Assembly (NCBI GenBank): GCA_014843695.1
Contig: CM026401.1
Coordinates: forward strand, 48,434,405 to 48,498,404
Direction of reading: 5' to 3'
DNA from: Archivesica marissinica
Taxonomy: Eukaryota > Mollusca > Bivalvia > Venerida > Vesicomyidae
DNA: 64,000 bases
Shown: piece by piece, positions 53,166 to 63,434 of the stretch
How positions within the stretch are numbered: position 1 is the stretch's first letter
How the letters are laid out: every line of letters starts with the position of its first letter
Program-made: the position numbers and the translations under genes
The notes under the pieces: generated by a model
Database searches by the model: none
What the model saw: the letters and a program-made list of their open reading frames with translations, nothing else
Told to the model about the DNA's origin: nothing

Positions 53166-53283
53166 CTGTGCTTACACTTTTTCAGGATTTTTATAATCAC
53201 AGATCCTATCCATGTATACTTTCCAATGTGTTTCAATCAAAGATCTACGACGCGCTTCGTTCACAACTCGTAAGTTGCACAAC
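53166..53283 (-). other. Exon-like open segment of unknown identity
   Basis: The - strand frame reads VVNEARRRSLIETHWKVYMD, then RICDYKNPEKV, before GTAAGC. The residues look protein-like and a donor-like site follows. The 5' side is cut by a SINE-5 insertion, and the phases do not match the flanking exons of the zinc-finger gene. It may be a disabled exon or a transposon relic. Confidence 0.25.
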
Positions 53284-53490
53284 AGCTTAAGATCATACGG
53301 CGACTCCCCGGCTATTATGAGTGGCGGAAGACCCTGGGTGGTCCTCCGTGCAGTATTATACACTGAGAAGAACCACCGACCTACCACAATCCAGCTGGAT
53401 AGCTTCCTCACTTGAAATCCACAGTTGGATTCGAACCTACAGTGGCGAGAGGCAAGTGATTTGAAGTCAACGACCGCAACCATTCAGCCA
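53283..53490 (-). mobile_element. SINE-5 copy
   Basis: Body CGGCGACTCCCCGGCTATTA; head on the - strand TGGCTGAATGGTTGCGGTCG with B box GGTTCGAATCC. Confidence 0.8.
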
Positions 53491-53559
53491 TGTAGAAGTA
53501 ATCGTTGCATTCGATTGGACAATAGGATGAGGTTGTTCAATTAATATTAGTTTATACAA

Positions 53560-53780
53560 ATTTACTTTAGCTCGATTGAGAAACAAGTTCTTACAACTTA
53601 TATTAATCACACTCAAGACCTCATTCCTGATGGAATCCATCACCACCAAGGAGAAAGAAGAGGTAATGTGGAATTTAAATGTCTTGCCTAAGGGCACAAT
53701 CGTAACAGCTCCAGCGGGGCTCGAACTCCGGGCTTTTCGCACCTGAAGCGAAGGCGTTACCACGACTTCCACTCGATTAA
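53560..53780 (-). mobile_element. SINE-4 copy, full length
   Basis: Complete family structure: ACTTTAGCTCGATTGAGAAA at the tail side, GCCTAAGGGCACAATCGTAA, B box GGAGTTCGAGCCC on the - strand and the A-box region at about 53750-53775 (damaged). Confidence 0.85.
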
Positions 53781-54245
53781 TATTAACCGGATTTTCAACA
53801 CCGGTGCAAAACAACATTTAAAAATGGCTCCATCTCAGAAATTCTCTTCCTGCGTAGATATTGGAGGTTTTAGTTACCTTTAATATCTGATGATAATTAT
53901 ATTAATAACTGCCGAGACAGTTATTTGCGCGTGCTATTGAAAATTGAAAAGTATAAGCAAAGAGATCCGTTATATAAATCGTGAAATGCAAATACAATTT
54001 AAAAGTTGGCGATTACTCGCCATCTGTGGTTAGGACAGGAAGTGAGTTGTTCCAAGTTTTGAGGTATGTCAAATTATGCATTTATTTACTACAGCATTAT
54101 TCTGTCATATTTATACACGACAACATACATCATATTGTTATAACGGCCCATCTAGCCCACACCACGATCCCTCTACCACAGACACCGTCATAGAATACCA
54201 ATAGCAAAGCTTGAATTTGCAAGAAGTTGTTTTCTAAATTGGTAC
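53781..54245. other. Unique intron sequence
   Basis: No exon or repeat recognised. Confidence 0.5.
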
Positions 54246-54249
54246 TAGA

Positions 54250-54372
54250 AATTGTCGGTTTTATGTTTCACCAGAAATTGTAGATTTTATGTTTCACCAG
54301 AAATTGTAGATTTTATGTTTCACCAGAAATTGTAGGTCTTATGTTTCACCAGAAATTGTAGATTTTATGTTC
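54250..54372. repeat. 26-bp minisatellite, 5 copies
   Basis: Units AGAAATTGTAGATTTTATGT + TTCACC. Confidence 0.93.
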
Positions 54373-54597
54373 ATATGTAAATATTTGATGCCATGTATTT
54401 GACAAAACATATGGGTCTAAATAAAAGTTGTGCCAAATATTTTCGCCAATGCAGAAAATATATCGCCGGTATATTCGTTTTTTTGTCACCATTGGCGACC
54501 AACAGGGAACTCTGATTTGGTATGAAGAAAATAGTCATACCGGTAGACATTTATTATGTAAAAAACACCCAAGATTTTTTTCTACATGAAAATTATG

Positions 54598-54765
54598 TTA
54601 TGTTTCGGGTTTTACGCCTGCATCAGCACCATTTTGGGCAATATCGCCGGCGGGCAATTTACCTAACAACACCTTTCCTGGGCAGGCTCCAGCGGTTAAC
54701 CAGTACTTGGGTGCACCAACCTCCGTAAGAAACTGCCAACTTTTTCATATAAATGAGACACGGTC
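54598..54765 (-). mobile_element. SINE-2 copy (head missing)
   Basis: TTTCGGGTTTTACGCCTGCA to CATATAAATGAGACACGG, then unrelated sequence. The tRNA-like head is absent, as in a 5'-truncated retroposon. Confidence 0.88.
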
Positions 54766-55900
54766 TTCTACATGAAAAGCAAACAGTAATTGTTCACCCT
54801 GAAATCGGAGGGTTTCTAGTCATTAACGGGTTGATGTTTATATACCGGTATATAAAATAATTACAGTACTTTTAGCACCACAGATTCATTCTTGAGAACA
54901 CGGAAAACCAACAACTTCCTGCAAACCACAACAATGTATTACTCAATTTCCCAGTACTCTTCGTAGGCTGTTAGGGTGAATAAATATTCCAAGTGAATGT
55001 AATAAATGATCCCACAATGTGACAGGCTTCAAAACTTGGGGTGGGGACACTACCACTCATTAACTGCTCCATATAACAGCACGATACACACATATCAAAT
55101 GAAACGTATCTTTGTTTCTTGATTCTGCTGACCCAAACATCTTGCCATAACAAAACAATTCCAACAACACTGCAGTAGAAGGATAGGAATTTTGGGACAA
55201 CTGCTTGCTAAAGTCTGAAGCTATTTGATAACAACACATAGGGTATTTTCTCCACGACCGCTCGCCCACATGGAGAGTAAATAAGCTCAAATCACCATCT
55301 ACAGCAGAACGACATGGTTCTCTGCCATTTTTAAATTTTAACCCCGCCCTCTTGCCCTTTGCCTATTAACAATTTTTTTTATGTAAGCCTCAGAAGGCTG
55401 GTGGGCAGATGTTTATAAACTCAAACTTGTGAGTCCCCTTTGCCCGATATGGACTGCCCTATTGCCTCTTTGATAACGCATAATTAGCTGTCAATCACCG
55501 TTAGGTTAGCTAAATTTTCCAGGGGGCAACCTCTCCCACTCCTAACCCCTTTGACGCTCAAAATGCACCCTGCCTCTTTTTTGACCCACCCTAATAAATT
55601 GGTAGGGGTGATACTTGGGTAGTCACTAACTACATATTTCGTTTACTGTAGATACTTCAAACCCTGTGGTTTCATGGGCGAGAGCATCCCAAGCTGATTT
55701 ACAGGAACGCCCCGGCCCCGGTTAACCGGGTGTCCACTGAAGGCAGAGAAGCTCCCTGAGATATAGCACTTTTAAAGGGCAAGCATGCACTGAGCACGAG
55801 TTGGGTATATGGATAGAACATTTCATAAGCCAGTTGGATAGATTCGGAACATTAGAGAATCCGACGAATAAAAGTAGTTGTATGCAGCATGGACAACAGA
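54766..55900. other. Unique intron sequence
   Basis: About 1.1 kb without a recognised exon or repeat. A 76-codon - strand frame (55060-55290) has no identifiable domain, start context or splice support. Confidence 0.45.
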
Positions 55901-55904
55901 GTTA

Positions 55905-56270
55905 CCTCTTCTACAATGAATGTGCCAGCTAGGTCACAGAATGTATGGACCACAGAGTTACCTCTTCTACAATGAATGCATTGAATGTGCCAGCTAGGTC
56001 ACAGAATGTATGGACCACAGAGTTACCTCTTCTACAATGAATGCATTGAATGTGCCAGCTAGGTCACAGAATGTATGGACCACAGAGTTACCTCTTCTAC
56101 AATGAATGCATTGAATGTGCCAGCTAGGTCACAGAATGTATGGACCACAGAGTTACCTCTTCTACAATGAATGCATTGAATGTGCCAGCTAGGTCACAGA
56201 ATGTATGGACCACAGAGTTACCTCTTCTACAATGCATTGAATGTGCCATCTATGTCACAGAATGTAAAGG
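55905..56270. repeat. 62-bp minisatellite, about 6 copies
   Basis: Units GTATGGACCACAGAGTTACC, TCTTCTACAATGAATGCATT, GAATGTGCCAGCTAGGTCAC + AGA. The first and last units are shortened or diverged. Confidence 0.94.
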
Positions 56271-57446
56271 TCAGCCAGCAAACAAGGAAACAAAATATAT
56301 TTCAAAATTCGCCTTCAAACTGCAACTGGGGTTCCATATTGTTTCTATTCCATTTTCTTTCTACTTATCAAAATTTCAACAAGTGATCCGCCTCGAGTGA
56401 TCGAATGCTCTAATCTTTGCACCAGGCCTAGAGCTTTGGGGTCAAACAACCCTTTTACTTTGAAGATAAGTCGTCATGTTCCATGCCTTTGGTACCAGTA
56501 CAAAGATTCAGAACAGACGATCCACGATTCAGTTCACCCGAAGGAAATGTTTGATAAGTAAGCATTCGAATATACACAATGCATTTTTTCTTCATTTTCA
56601 TAATTAAAAATCCCGCAAATTTTAGTACTCGTTTTTTTTGCAACGATTAAGTCAAACTGAACATTTTTCCGCACACAAAATCACCACGGTAACTGAGCAC
56701 AAACAAGTGTCAACATGCTTTACTTAAAAATATAAAAATCTTTACGAAGGGGAATGTAGGCTTTTTTTAATGTTAAAAAATAATTTTTGCCTCATTTATA
56801 TGGTAAGTGTAGGCTGTATGAACACATGCTGGATTTACAGATTGTTTGCTTTTAAAGCTATGTACCACATACACGCGATGCCATGCGAACCAACGATGGA
56901 TGAGCAAATCTACCAAAGACGTTTCCGACTTCGAAATAAGATTAAATGAAGAGGAAAGTCTGTTCGAGATACTGGTGATTTTTAGAAAAAGCCCACGTCG
57001 ATTTCAGCTTCAACAAAGGATATAAAGCCGATAGAAAAGGACAGGACAATAGCCAATTTGGTAACAGACATTTATCTCTTTCTTATTACAAATTTATTGT
57101 TTGTTGAAAGTGAACAAGAAACAAATCTCAATTTCTAAATCACAATTTGTGAGAGGATTATTTTTATTTCTTTCGTTATTATCGTGAATGTTCAAAATCT
57201 ACAACAAATAAATAGTAATTTGTAAAAACAGGGGGGGATCATTTTTGAAAAAACGTACGATTTCAACTGGAACATTTGGCGGTCATCAAACCTGATGCAA
57301 CAAATGGTCTTACTGTGAAAAATGGGTACAACAGAACATGAACGTCGATGCAAATGATTGAAAATGGATTGCAGTTACTGCAAGTAAGTTTTGTGATTCG
57401 TTGTGCCAACTTTTCACAGTAAAAGATGGTTTTGTTATATCGCGTT
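56271..57446. other. Unique intron sequence 3' of the large exon
   Basis: No exon recognised. It would be 3' UTR of a short isoform only if the poly(A) signal at 57447 were ignored. Confidence 0.45.
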
Positions 57447-57452
57447 GTTTAT
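57447..57452 (-). promoter_or_regulatory. Candidate intronic poly(A) signal
   Basis: TTTATT on the + strand is AATAAA on the - strand, 66 bases beyond the in-frame TGA (57518-57520) that ends the large exon if its donor is not used. It could yield a short isoform with the low-complexity and RGG regions and only zinc finger 1. Confidence 0.35.
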
Positions 57453-57538
57453 TGTATGGGTGTTTAATTGGTACATTACAGAGAGTAAGTATCCAGCATA
57501 GTTCCATACAGCCAACATCATACAAAACTGTTGCAAAC

Positions 57539-60537
57539 CTCCGCCACTTTTTGGTCCAGAATTCTGTTTTTCTCATCTTCGTCTTTTTTTTCCTTTGCAC
57601 GCTCCTCCTCCGTCTTATTTTCATCTTCTTTCACTTTCTCCGCATACTTGGTCATCCCACACGTGATAAAGTTCTTTATTTTCTTGTTGTGGTTCTTTCC
57701 TTGGTAATGCATCTTCGCCTGTGGAGCGCCACTCATTCTCGAGTTACACAGAACACAATACGCTGGCTGCATCATCTTTTTCAGTGCTTCCTCCGCCAGT
57801 TTTCTTGCTTCTTCATTAACAGTGCAGTGTTCTTCTATATGTGCTTGTATAAATGGCAAGATATCAAGCTTTTCGTCCTCCTTCTTTTTCTTTGCTGGTG
57901 AGAGCTCGAGCTTTTCGATGGTCTTGCGTTTGATATCGGGTTTGTCTGTATTTGTCCAGGGTTTGTCGGTTGATTGAGGTACTTCATCTGTTAAATCCCT
58001 CTGTAACCCAAAGCCTCCTCTACCACCTCCTCTACCACCAAATCCGCCCCAATCACCGCGACCCCGTCCAAATCCACCTTGGTCATTTTCCTGGTCTCCG
58101 CCGCGGCCAAATCCTCCTCTGCCTCTTCCGAAACCGCCACCACCCCTTCCAAAGTTTCCTCCAAATCCTCTGTCCCCATCTCGGTCTCTTCCGAACCCTC
58201 TATTATTTCCTCCAAATCCTCTGTCCCCTTGCTCTTGGTCTCTATCAAAGCCACCTCTGTTGCTACCCTGGTCTCGGCTTCTTCCAAAGCCACCTCTTCC
58301 TCGACCACCTCCAAAACCACCCCGATCACTTGCCTGATCATTCCTTCCAAAACCACCACCTCTGTCCCCGCCAAAACTATCTCTGTCCCCCCCAAATCCA
58401 CCTCTGTTCCCTCCAAAACCACCTCTGTCCCCTCCAAAACTACCCCGGTCCCCTCCAAAACTACCCCTGTCGCCTCCAAAATTACCCCTGTCACCTCCAA
58501 AGCCACCTCTGTTCCCTCCAAAACCACCTCTGTCCCCTCCAAAACTACCTCTGTCCCCTCCAAAACTACCCCTGTCACCACCAAAACTACCTCTGTCCCC
58601 TCCAAAACCACCTCTGTCCCCATTCCTCCCAAAACCACCTTTATTTTCGTTTTGCTCATTCCTTCCAAATCCACCTCGATTACTACCTTGGTTACCACCC
58701 CGAGCAATTCCACCTCTGACCCCTCCTTGATCCCGACCCCTTCCAAACCCACCTCTATCCTGGCTCTTATTATCCCCGTCACTGTCTCTTCTATCATTGA
58801 AACTTCTTCCTCCTAAACCCCTACCACCTGATCCCCTTAAATTCCCTCCTCTTCCATTTGATCCCTCATCAAATGAACCTTTTCCTTCAACTGACGAACC
58901 TTTTCCTTCAACTGACGAACCTTTTCCGTCAAATGACGAACCCTTTCCATCAAATGACGAACCCTTTCCATCAAATGACGAACCCTTTCCATCAAATGAC
59001 GAACCCTTTCCTTCAAATGACGAACCCTTTCCTTCAAATGACGAACCCTTTCCTTCAAATAACGAACCCTTTCCTTTTCCTTCAAATGACGAACCCTTTC
59101 CTTCTAATAACGAACCCTTTCCTTTTCCTTCAAATGACGTACCCTTTCCTTCAAATGACGTACCCTTTCCTTCCAATGACGTACCCTTTCCTTCCAATGA
59201 ACCCTTCCCACCTCCGCCGCTTGATTCACTACTACCATCCCTTCCACTGGCAAAACTTCCTCCTCCTCTTCCAAAACCCCCACGCCCTCTATTACTGTTA
59301 CTTTTGTTCTGAGAATCATCTCGGTAATTCCTAGCATCAAACTCATCATTTGAACCCTTCACATCATCTCCTAGATCACTGCTAAACGAACTTCTGTTAT
59401 TGTTACTAAAACCGCCACCCCGACTTCCTGAAGATCCCCCGCGATTCCCTGAAAATCCCCCACGATTATTACCGGATGCCCCACTGCGGCCTCCATCTCC
59501 ACTGTTGCGGTTGTTTCCGAATGAACCACGGTTACTCCTACTGCTGCTGAAGTTCTGAGAACCTTGGATACCGCTGTAATAAGCACTTTGATTATTAGAA
59601 TTATTACCAGTATCCGTTTTACTTTCATTCGAGTTTTTTTGCCCATAATCACCTTGGCTATATCCGCCAGACTGTTGTTGTCTGTATCCCTGTTGTTGCG
59701 GATTGCTTTCAGACTTCTGCTGACCATAGCCTGACTGCTGTTGACCGTAACTGGAACTAGTACTAGACTGCTGTTGACCGTAACTGGAACTAGTATTAGA
59801 CTGCTGTTGACCATAACTGGAAGTAGTACTAGACTGCTGTTGACCGTAACTGGACGTAGTACTAGATGGCGGTTGACCATAACTGGAAGTAGTACTAGAC
59901 TGCTGTTGACCATAACCCATAGTGCTGCTAGGTTGCTGTTGACCGTAACTGGACGTAGTACTAGATTGCTGTTGACCATAACTTGGAGTAGAACTGGACT
60001 GCTGTTGACCATAAGTTGGAATAGTACTAGACTGCTGTTGACCATAACTCGAAGTAGTATTAGACTGTTGCTGACCGTATGCCTGACTTGTAGCCGTCTG
60101 CGGTTGACTGTAACTCTGACTGGCACTGGTTGTCTGCTGAGTATAGCTCGGAGTAGAAGTGGTCTGCGATTGACTGTAGCTAACCTGTGGTTGACTAGAA
60201 CTTGATGGAGGCTGACCATAGCTCCCATAAGCTGCCTGCGGTTGACCATACGCAGACTGCTGCTGTGTGTAGTCAGACTGACCATATCCAGTTGGCTGCT
60301 GAGCATATCCTGTCTGTGACTGAGGCGACTGAGTGTAATCTGGCTGCTGCTGACCATAGCTACTATAACTGCTGGACTGCGTTCCGTAACTTGCTGCTGG
60401 CTGACCGTAGTAACCAGCCTGAGTACCATAACTACCAGCGGAATAGCTGCCACCCCATGAAGACTCTGATTGGCTGCCAGCTGTCTGTGAATCTGGCGGT
60501 GGCGGTGGCGGTGCGGGGGTACTCACATTGGATGGAT
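57539..60537 (-). CDS. FET-like low-complexity/RGG protein with JAZ zinc finger, large exon
   Basis: The - strand exon begins after GGGTTCTCTTCAG (60538) and reads 999 codons. Order: Pro-rich start; SYGQ/YGQQQ domain with about 18 YGQ motifs (60460-59610), like the prion-like domains of FUS, EWS and TAF15; Gly/Ser/Asn RGG block (59570-59250); about twenty E/D-GKG heptads (GSSFEGK; 59215-58850); RGG/FGGDRG block (58840-57995); basic segment [11 protein letters not shown]; helix-prone stretch; then JAZ/U1 finger 1, [25 protein letters not shown] (57765-57690), and a Lys/Glu tail. There is no RRM and no RanBP2 finger, so it is not a true FET protein. Two phase-0 donors fit the next exon: GAG|GTTTGC (ends 57539) and TTT|GTATGA (ends 57524). 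Reading on reaches TGA at 57518. Family-based role: nuclear RNA binding and condensate formation (inferred). Confidence 0.88.
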
Positions 60538-60671
60538 CTGAAGAGAACCCAGATTTTGAATAATGACGCACGAGTCAACACAATACATACTGCACAATGA
60601 AAGGCTGAAAGCGTTGGAAATAACGTCATGTACTTAATGTGAAATGAGGCATTACTTTCCAATAAATGTAT

Positions 60672-60937
60672 TGTTTCGGGCGTTTACTTTGCACAAACAG
60701 CATAGGTCATATGGCGACTTTCCAGCTAATACTGGTGGAGGAAGACCGGGGTGCACTCCGCGCAGAATTTTAGTCTTGGTCGGACACCCGGCTAGAACAA
60801 CCGACCATCTGCAAGCCAGCTGGATAGATTCCGCACATGAAATATTTAGAGACCTCAAGCGGGATTCGAACCAGCAGTGGTGAGGGACAAGTGATTTGAA
60901 GTCAACGGACCGTAACACCCCAACCACGGAGGGCCTA
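60672..60937 (-). mobile_element. SINE-5 copy in the intron upstream of the large exon
   Basis: TTTCGGGCGTTTACTTTGCA at the tail side, GGCGACTTTCCAGCTAATAC in the body and, at the - strand head, B box GGTTCGAATCCC. Confidence 0.78.
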
Positions 60938-61329
60938 CTATTTCCAATAAATGATTGAAATTTTAGTAACATTTGGCAGATCTGTCCACAAGTGAATAGT
61001 TTGTTATCCATCAATAACGTTGTAAATACTGGTTTACTAGAGTTCACAGAGGATAAATCTGTATATGAATTAAGTTTATAGTTTGATTTCAATTAAATTC
61101 GATGAATTGATATACAAATCTCAATTAAAGGGAAATAACCCTGACATGATGGTACTGGGCCGATGAAAAGTACATGTACACAACGCCACAATGGTGATAC
61201 ATGCATGTATATATTTTAAGTTCAATAAAATTCCACCAATCGTAATACTGAGAACTGGCTCCGGATGGACAGAATTGTGGGAAAAAATAAATATACAGCG
61301 ACATTAAAATGGCCCCTAAACATACTAAC
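60938..61329. other. Intron sequence
   Basis: No feature beyond the donor GTTAGT at its right end (- strand). Confidence 0.5.
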
Positions 61330-61394
61330 CTGCAGGTGTTGCTACCGTACCAGTTGCAGTCGGAGTGGAGTCAGTCGGTTTTGTTTCAGTTGTG
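61330..61394 (-). CDS. FET-like/JAZ zinc-finger protein, 65-nt upstream exon
   Basis: On the - strand the acceptor GATGTATTTTTAG precedes 65 bases ending CCTGCAG|GTTAGT. It is entered with one base, read for 21 codons (TTETKPTDSTPTATGTVATP + A) and left in phase 1, exactly what the large exon needs (its first codon Asp is split G/AT). It is Thr/Pro-rich and continues the disordered N terminus. No ATG is present, so at least one further 5' exon lies to the right, possibly outside the window. Confidence 0.82.
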
Positions 61395-61784
61395 CTAAAA
61401 ATACATCAACATAATAAGGGTATAGCTACTTATCTTCAGTATTTCTTTATCAAATAAGAACAGCATATATACCATATTAACACTTTCCCCCCTTAGAAGC
61501 ACCTCTCGACGCCACTGCCTATTGACATAGAACAACACATTAGTAGTCTAACAGGCTATAATAAAGATCGGAACAATGTAGTGCATACAACACTTAATAA
61601 TTCTTAGTAACCTCTAAGAAGATGGAGTAGGTAAATTCACAGCTTATCCATTGCGTACGATTGGTAAATTACAGCCAAATGTATGAAATAAAACTACATC
61701 GCTATGGGGGAAAGGGTTACGGTATGTCCAATTCTGACAACCTTATATCGCAGAACTAATCACAAACCATTCGGTTTTTAAAAA
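61395..61784. other. Intron sequence upstream of the 65-nt exon
   Basis: No exon or repeat recognised. Confidence 0.45.
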
Positions 61785-62000
61785 CCCAATCTGCAAAATA
61801 GGGTTAAAATGCACAGTACAACCATTTGAATAGAAGGAGTGCTTTATAATGGGCCAGTGTATCTTACTAGACAACATTTTGTTTGAAAATCGTTCATAAA
61901 AACCATTTTTGTTTAGGGAGAAGTGGTGCTTCCAGAGGGCGAAGCCAGGGTCCCTAGGGCGACTATTTCACCCACATCGCCCTCTAGAATGATCCCTGTA
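61785..62000 (+). repeat. Repeat R copy 4
   Basis: AATAGGGTTAAAATGCACAG, GTGCTTTATAATGGGCCAGT, GTCCCTAGGGCGACTATTTC and TAGAATGATCCCTG match the copy at 18668. Confidence 0.7.
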
Positions 62001-62159
62001 AAAACCCAATCACGATAACAATAGCAAAGCCAAAAAAAGAGAAGATATCTACCGCATTTATTCACCTATAACATGCTCCCCAAACGTTATGTCTTAAATC
62101 AGTGGTATTGATCATACAAATTGTACTGTAAAAGCACTGTAAATTATGTCAAATCATCA

Positions 62160-62455
62160 GACGGATCTGTAGTCCAGTGGTAACACGCTGGACTGGTAAT
62201 TCAGGGATCGCAGGTTCCATCCCCCGCCTGACTAAGGAATAAAATTAACAGTCTTTCAGATGGGGCTTTAAACTGAGGTCTCGTGTCGGTGCTGTACACA
62301 CCGTGCATGTAAAAGAACCAGAGGAGACTCTGAAATGGGTCTATGTCTGTATCATTGCACTATCCTCCAAAAATCTAAAATGACTTATCTCTTCAAGAGG
62401 CGTCGCTCATATGGGCAACCGGTAGCGACGATAAATAAACGTAAAACACGCACTT
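62160..62455 (+). mobile_element. SINE-1 copy, full length
   Basis: Head GACGGATCTGTAGTCCAGTG (A box TAGTCCAGTGG), B box GGTTCCATCCC (one change from consensus), body, and tail ATAAATAAACGTAAAACAC. Confidence 0.92.
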
Positions 62456-62729
62456 AAATCATAAAATAATGCACTGATGAACAAAAATGACTTTGATTTG
62501 CTAAAATGCTATTGACAAGTCCAGTTTACAGATAGAGCTGTGAAAGTCTATGCTTTTGTTACACCCTTTCAGTAATTTCAAAGGTCATCAATTATTGAGC
62601 TGGAGCAAACTGATTTATCACTCACATAAAAGACCGGAAGCCACTTTGAGACAATAATTATAATCTGGTGATAAATCGTGTCTTATAGACGAGCAAGTAT
62701 AATACATTCTATGAAAAAATGTTCACCGA

Positions 62730-63010
62730 CGGATCTATAGCCCAGTGTTAACACGCTGGACTGGTAATCCAGGGATCGCAGGTTCGATCCCCCGTCTGAC
62801 CATAATAAAATTAACAGTCTTTCAGATGGGACGTTAAACCGAGGTCTCGTGTCGGTGCTTTACACTGTGCACGTAAAAGAACCAGAGGAGACTCTGGAAT
62901 GGGTCTCTCTCTCTGTATCATTGCACTATCCTCCAAAATCTAAAATGACTAATATCTTCAGGAGGCGTCACTCATATGGGCAACCGGTAGCGACGATAAA
63001 TAAACGTAAA
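62730..63010 (+). mobile_element. SINE-1 copy, full length
   Basis: Head ACGGATCTATAGCCCAGTG, anticodon arm CTGGACTGGTAATCCAG, B box GGTTCGATCC. Same strand as its neighbour 280 bases away, but without shared flanks, so two separate insertions. Confidence 0.92.
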
Positions 63011-63430
63011 CAAATTCCCAGACTGACTATCCTAGATCTTGAACGACCCATGACCCGAACCATTGTTCACGGACCAGATAGGTTCGAAGCAACAAAGTCC
63101 GACTGTATTGAGGACGATACCATTACACTAAGATATAATGAAACACGCTTTTATTTTCACTAAGTGATTGTATCTCATTATACCTGGGCGATACCAACTA
63201 CCTGGATCACCTATATCGTGTTTATTTTATTGGTTTTCTGTTTATATACATATTTCACATGTCGCGTTGTACCAGTATGTTTTGCATTCATATACAGATG
63301 TAAAAACGAATCCAGCAAGAAAATATGATTGTACTAGACTGGAGCATAAATCACTAAATTAAACACGCTGCATGTTACACGCACAAAATCCTGACAATAA
63401 TTGATCGTCCACTTAATATGGAATACATGT
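63011..63430. other. Unique sequence
   Basis: No exon recognised. Confidence 0.45.
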
Positions 63431-63434
63431 ATGC

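Noticed and set aside
54971..55290. Cys- and Ser-containing - strand frames that look protein-like
   Set aside because: No family recognised, no acceptor or donor in a fitting phase, and no repeats of the pattern. Left as unannotated intron.
57539..60537. Calling the large exon a FUS/EWS/TAF15 orthologue
   Set aside because: It lacks the RRM and RanBP2-type finger that define the FET family. Only the low-complexity and RGG composition is shared.
57952..60600. Long + strand and other - strand frames opposite or within the large exon
   Set aside because: Shadows of the low-complexity coding repeats. Only the - strand frame with YGQ, RGG and a zinc finger has domain content and matching splice phases.
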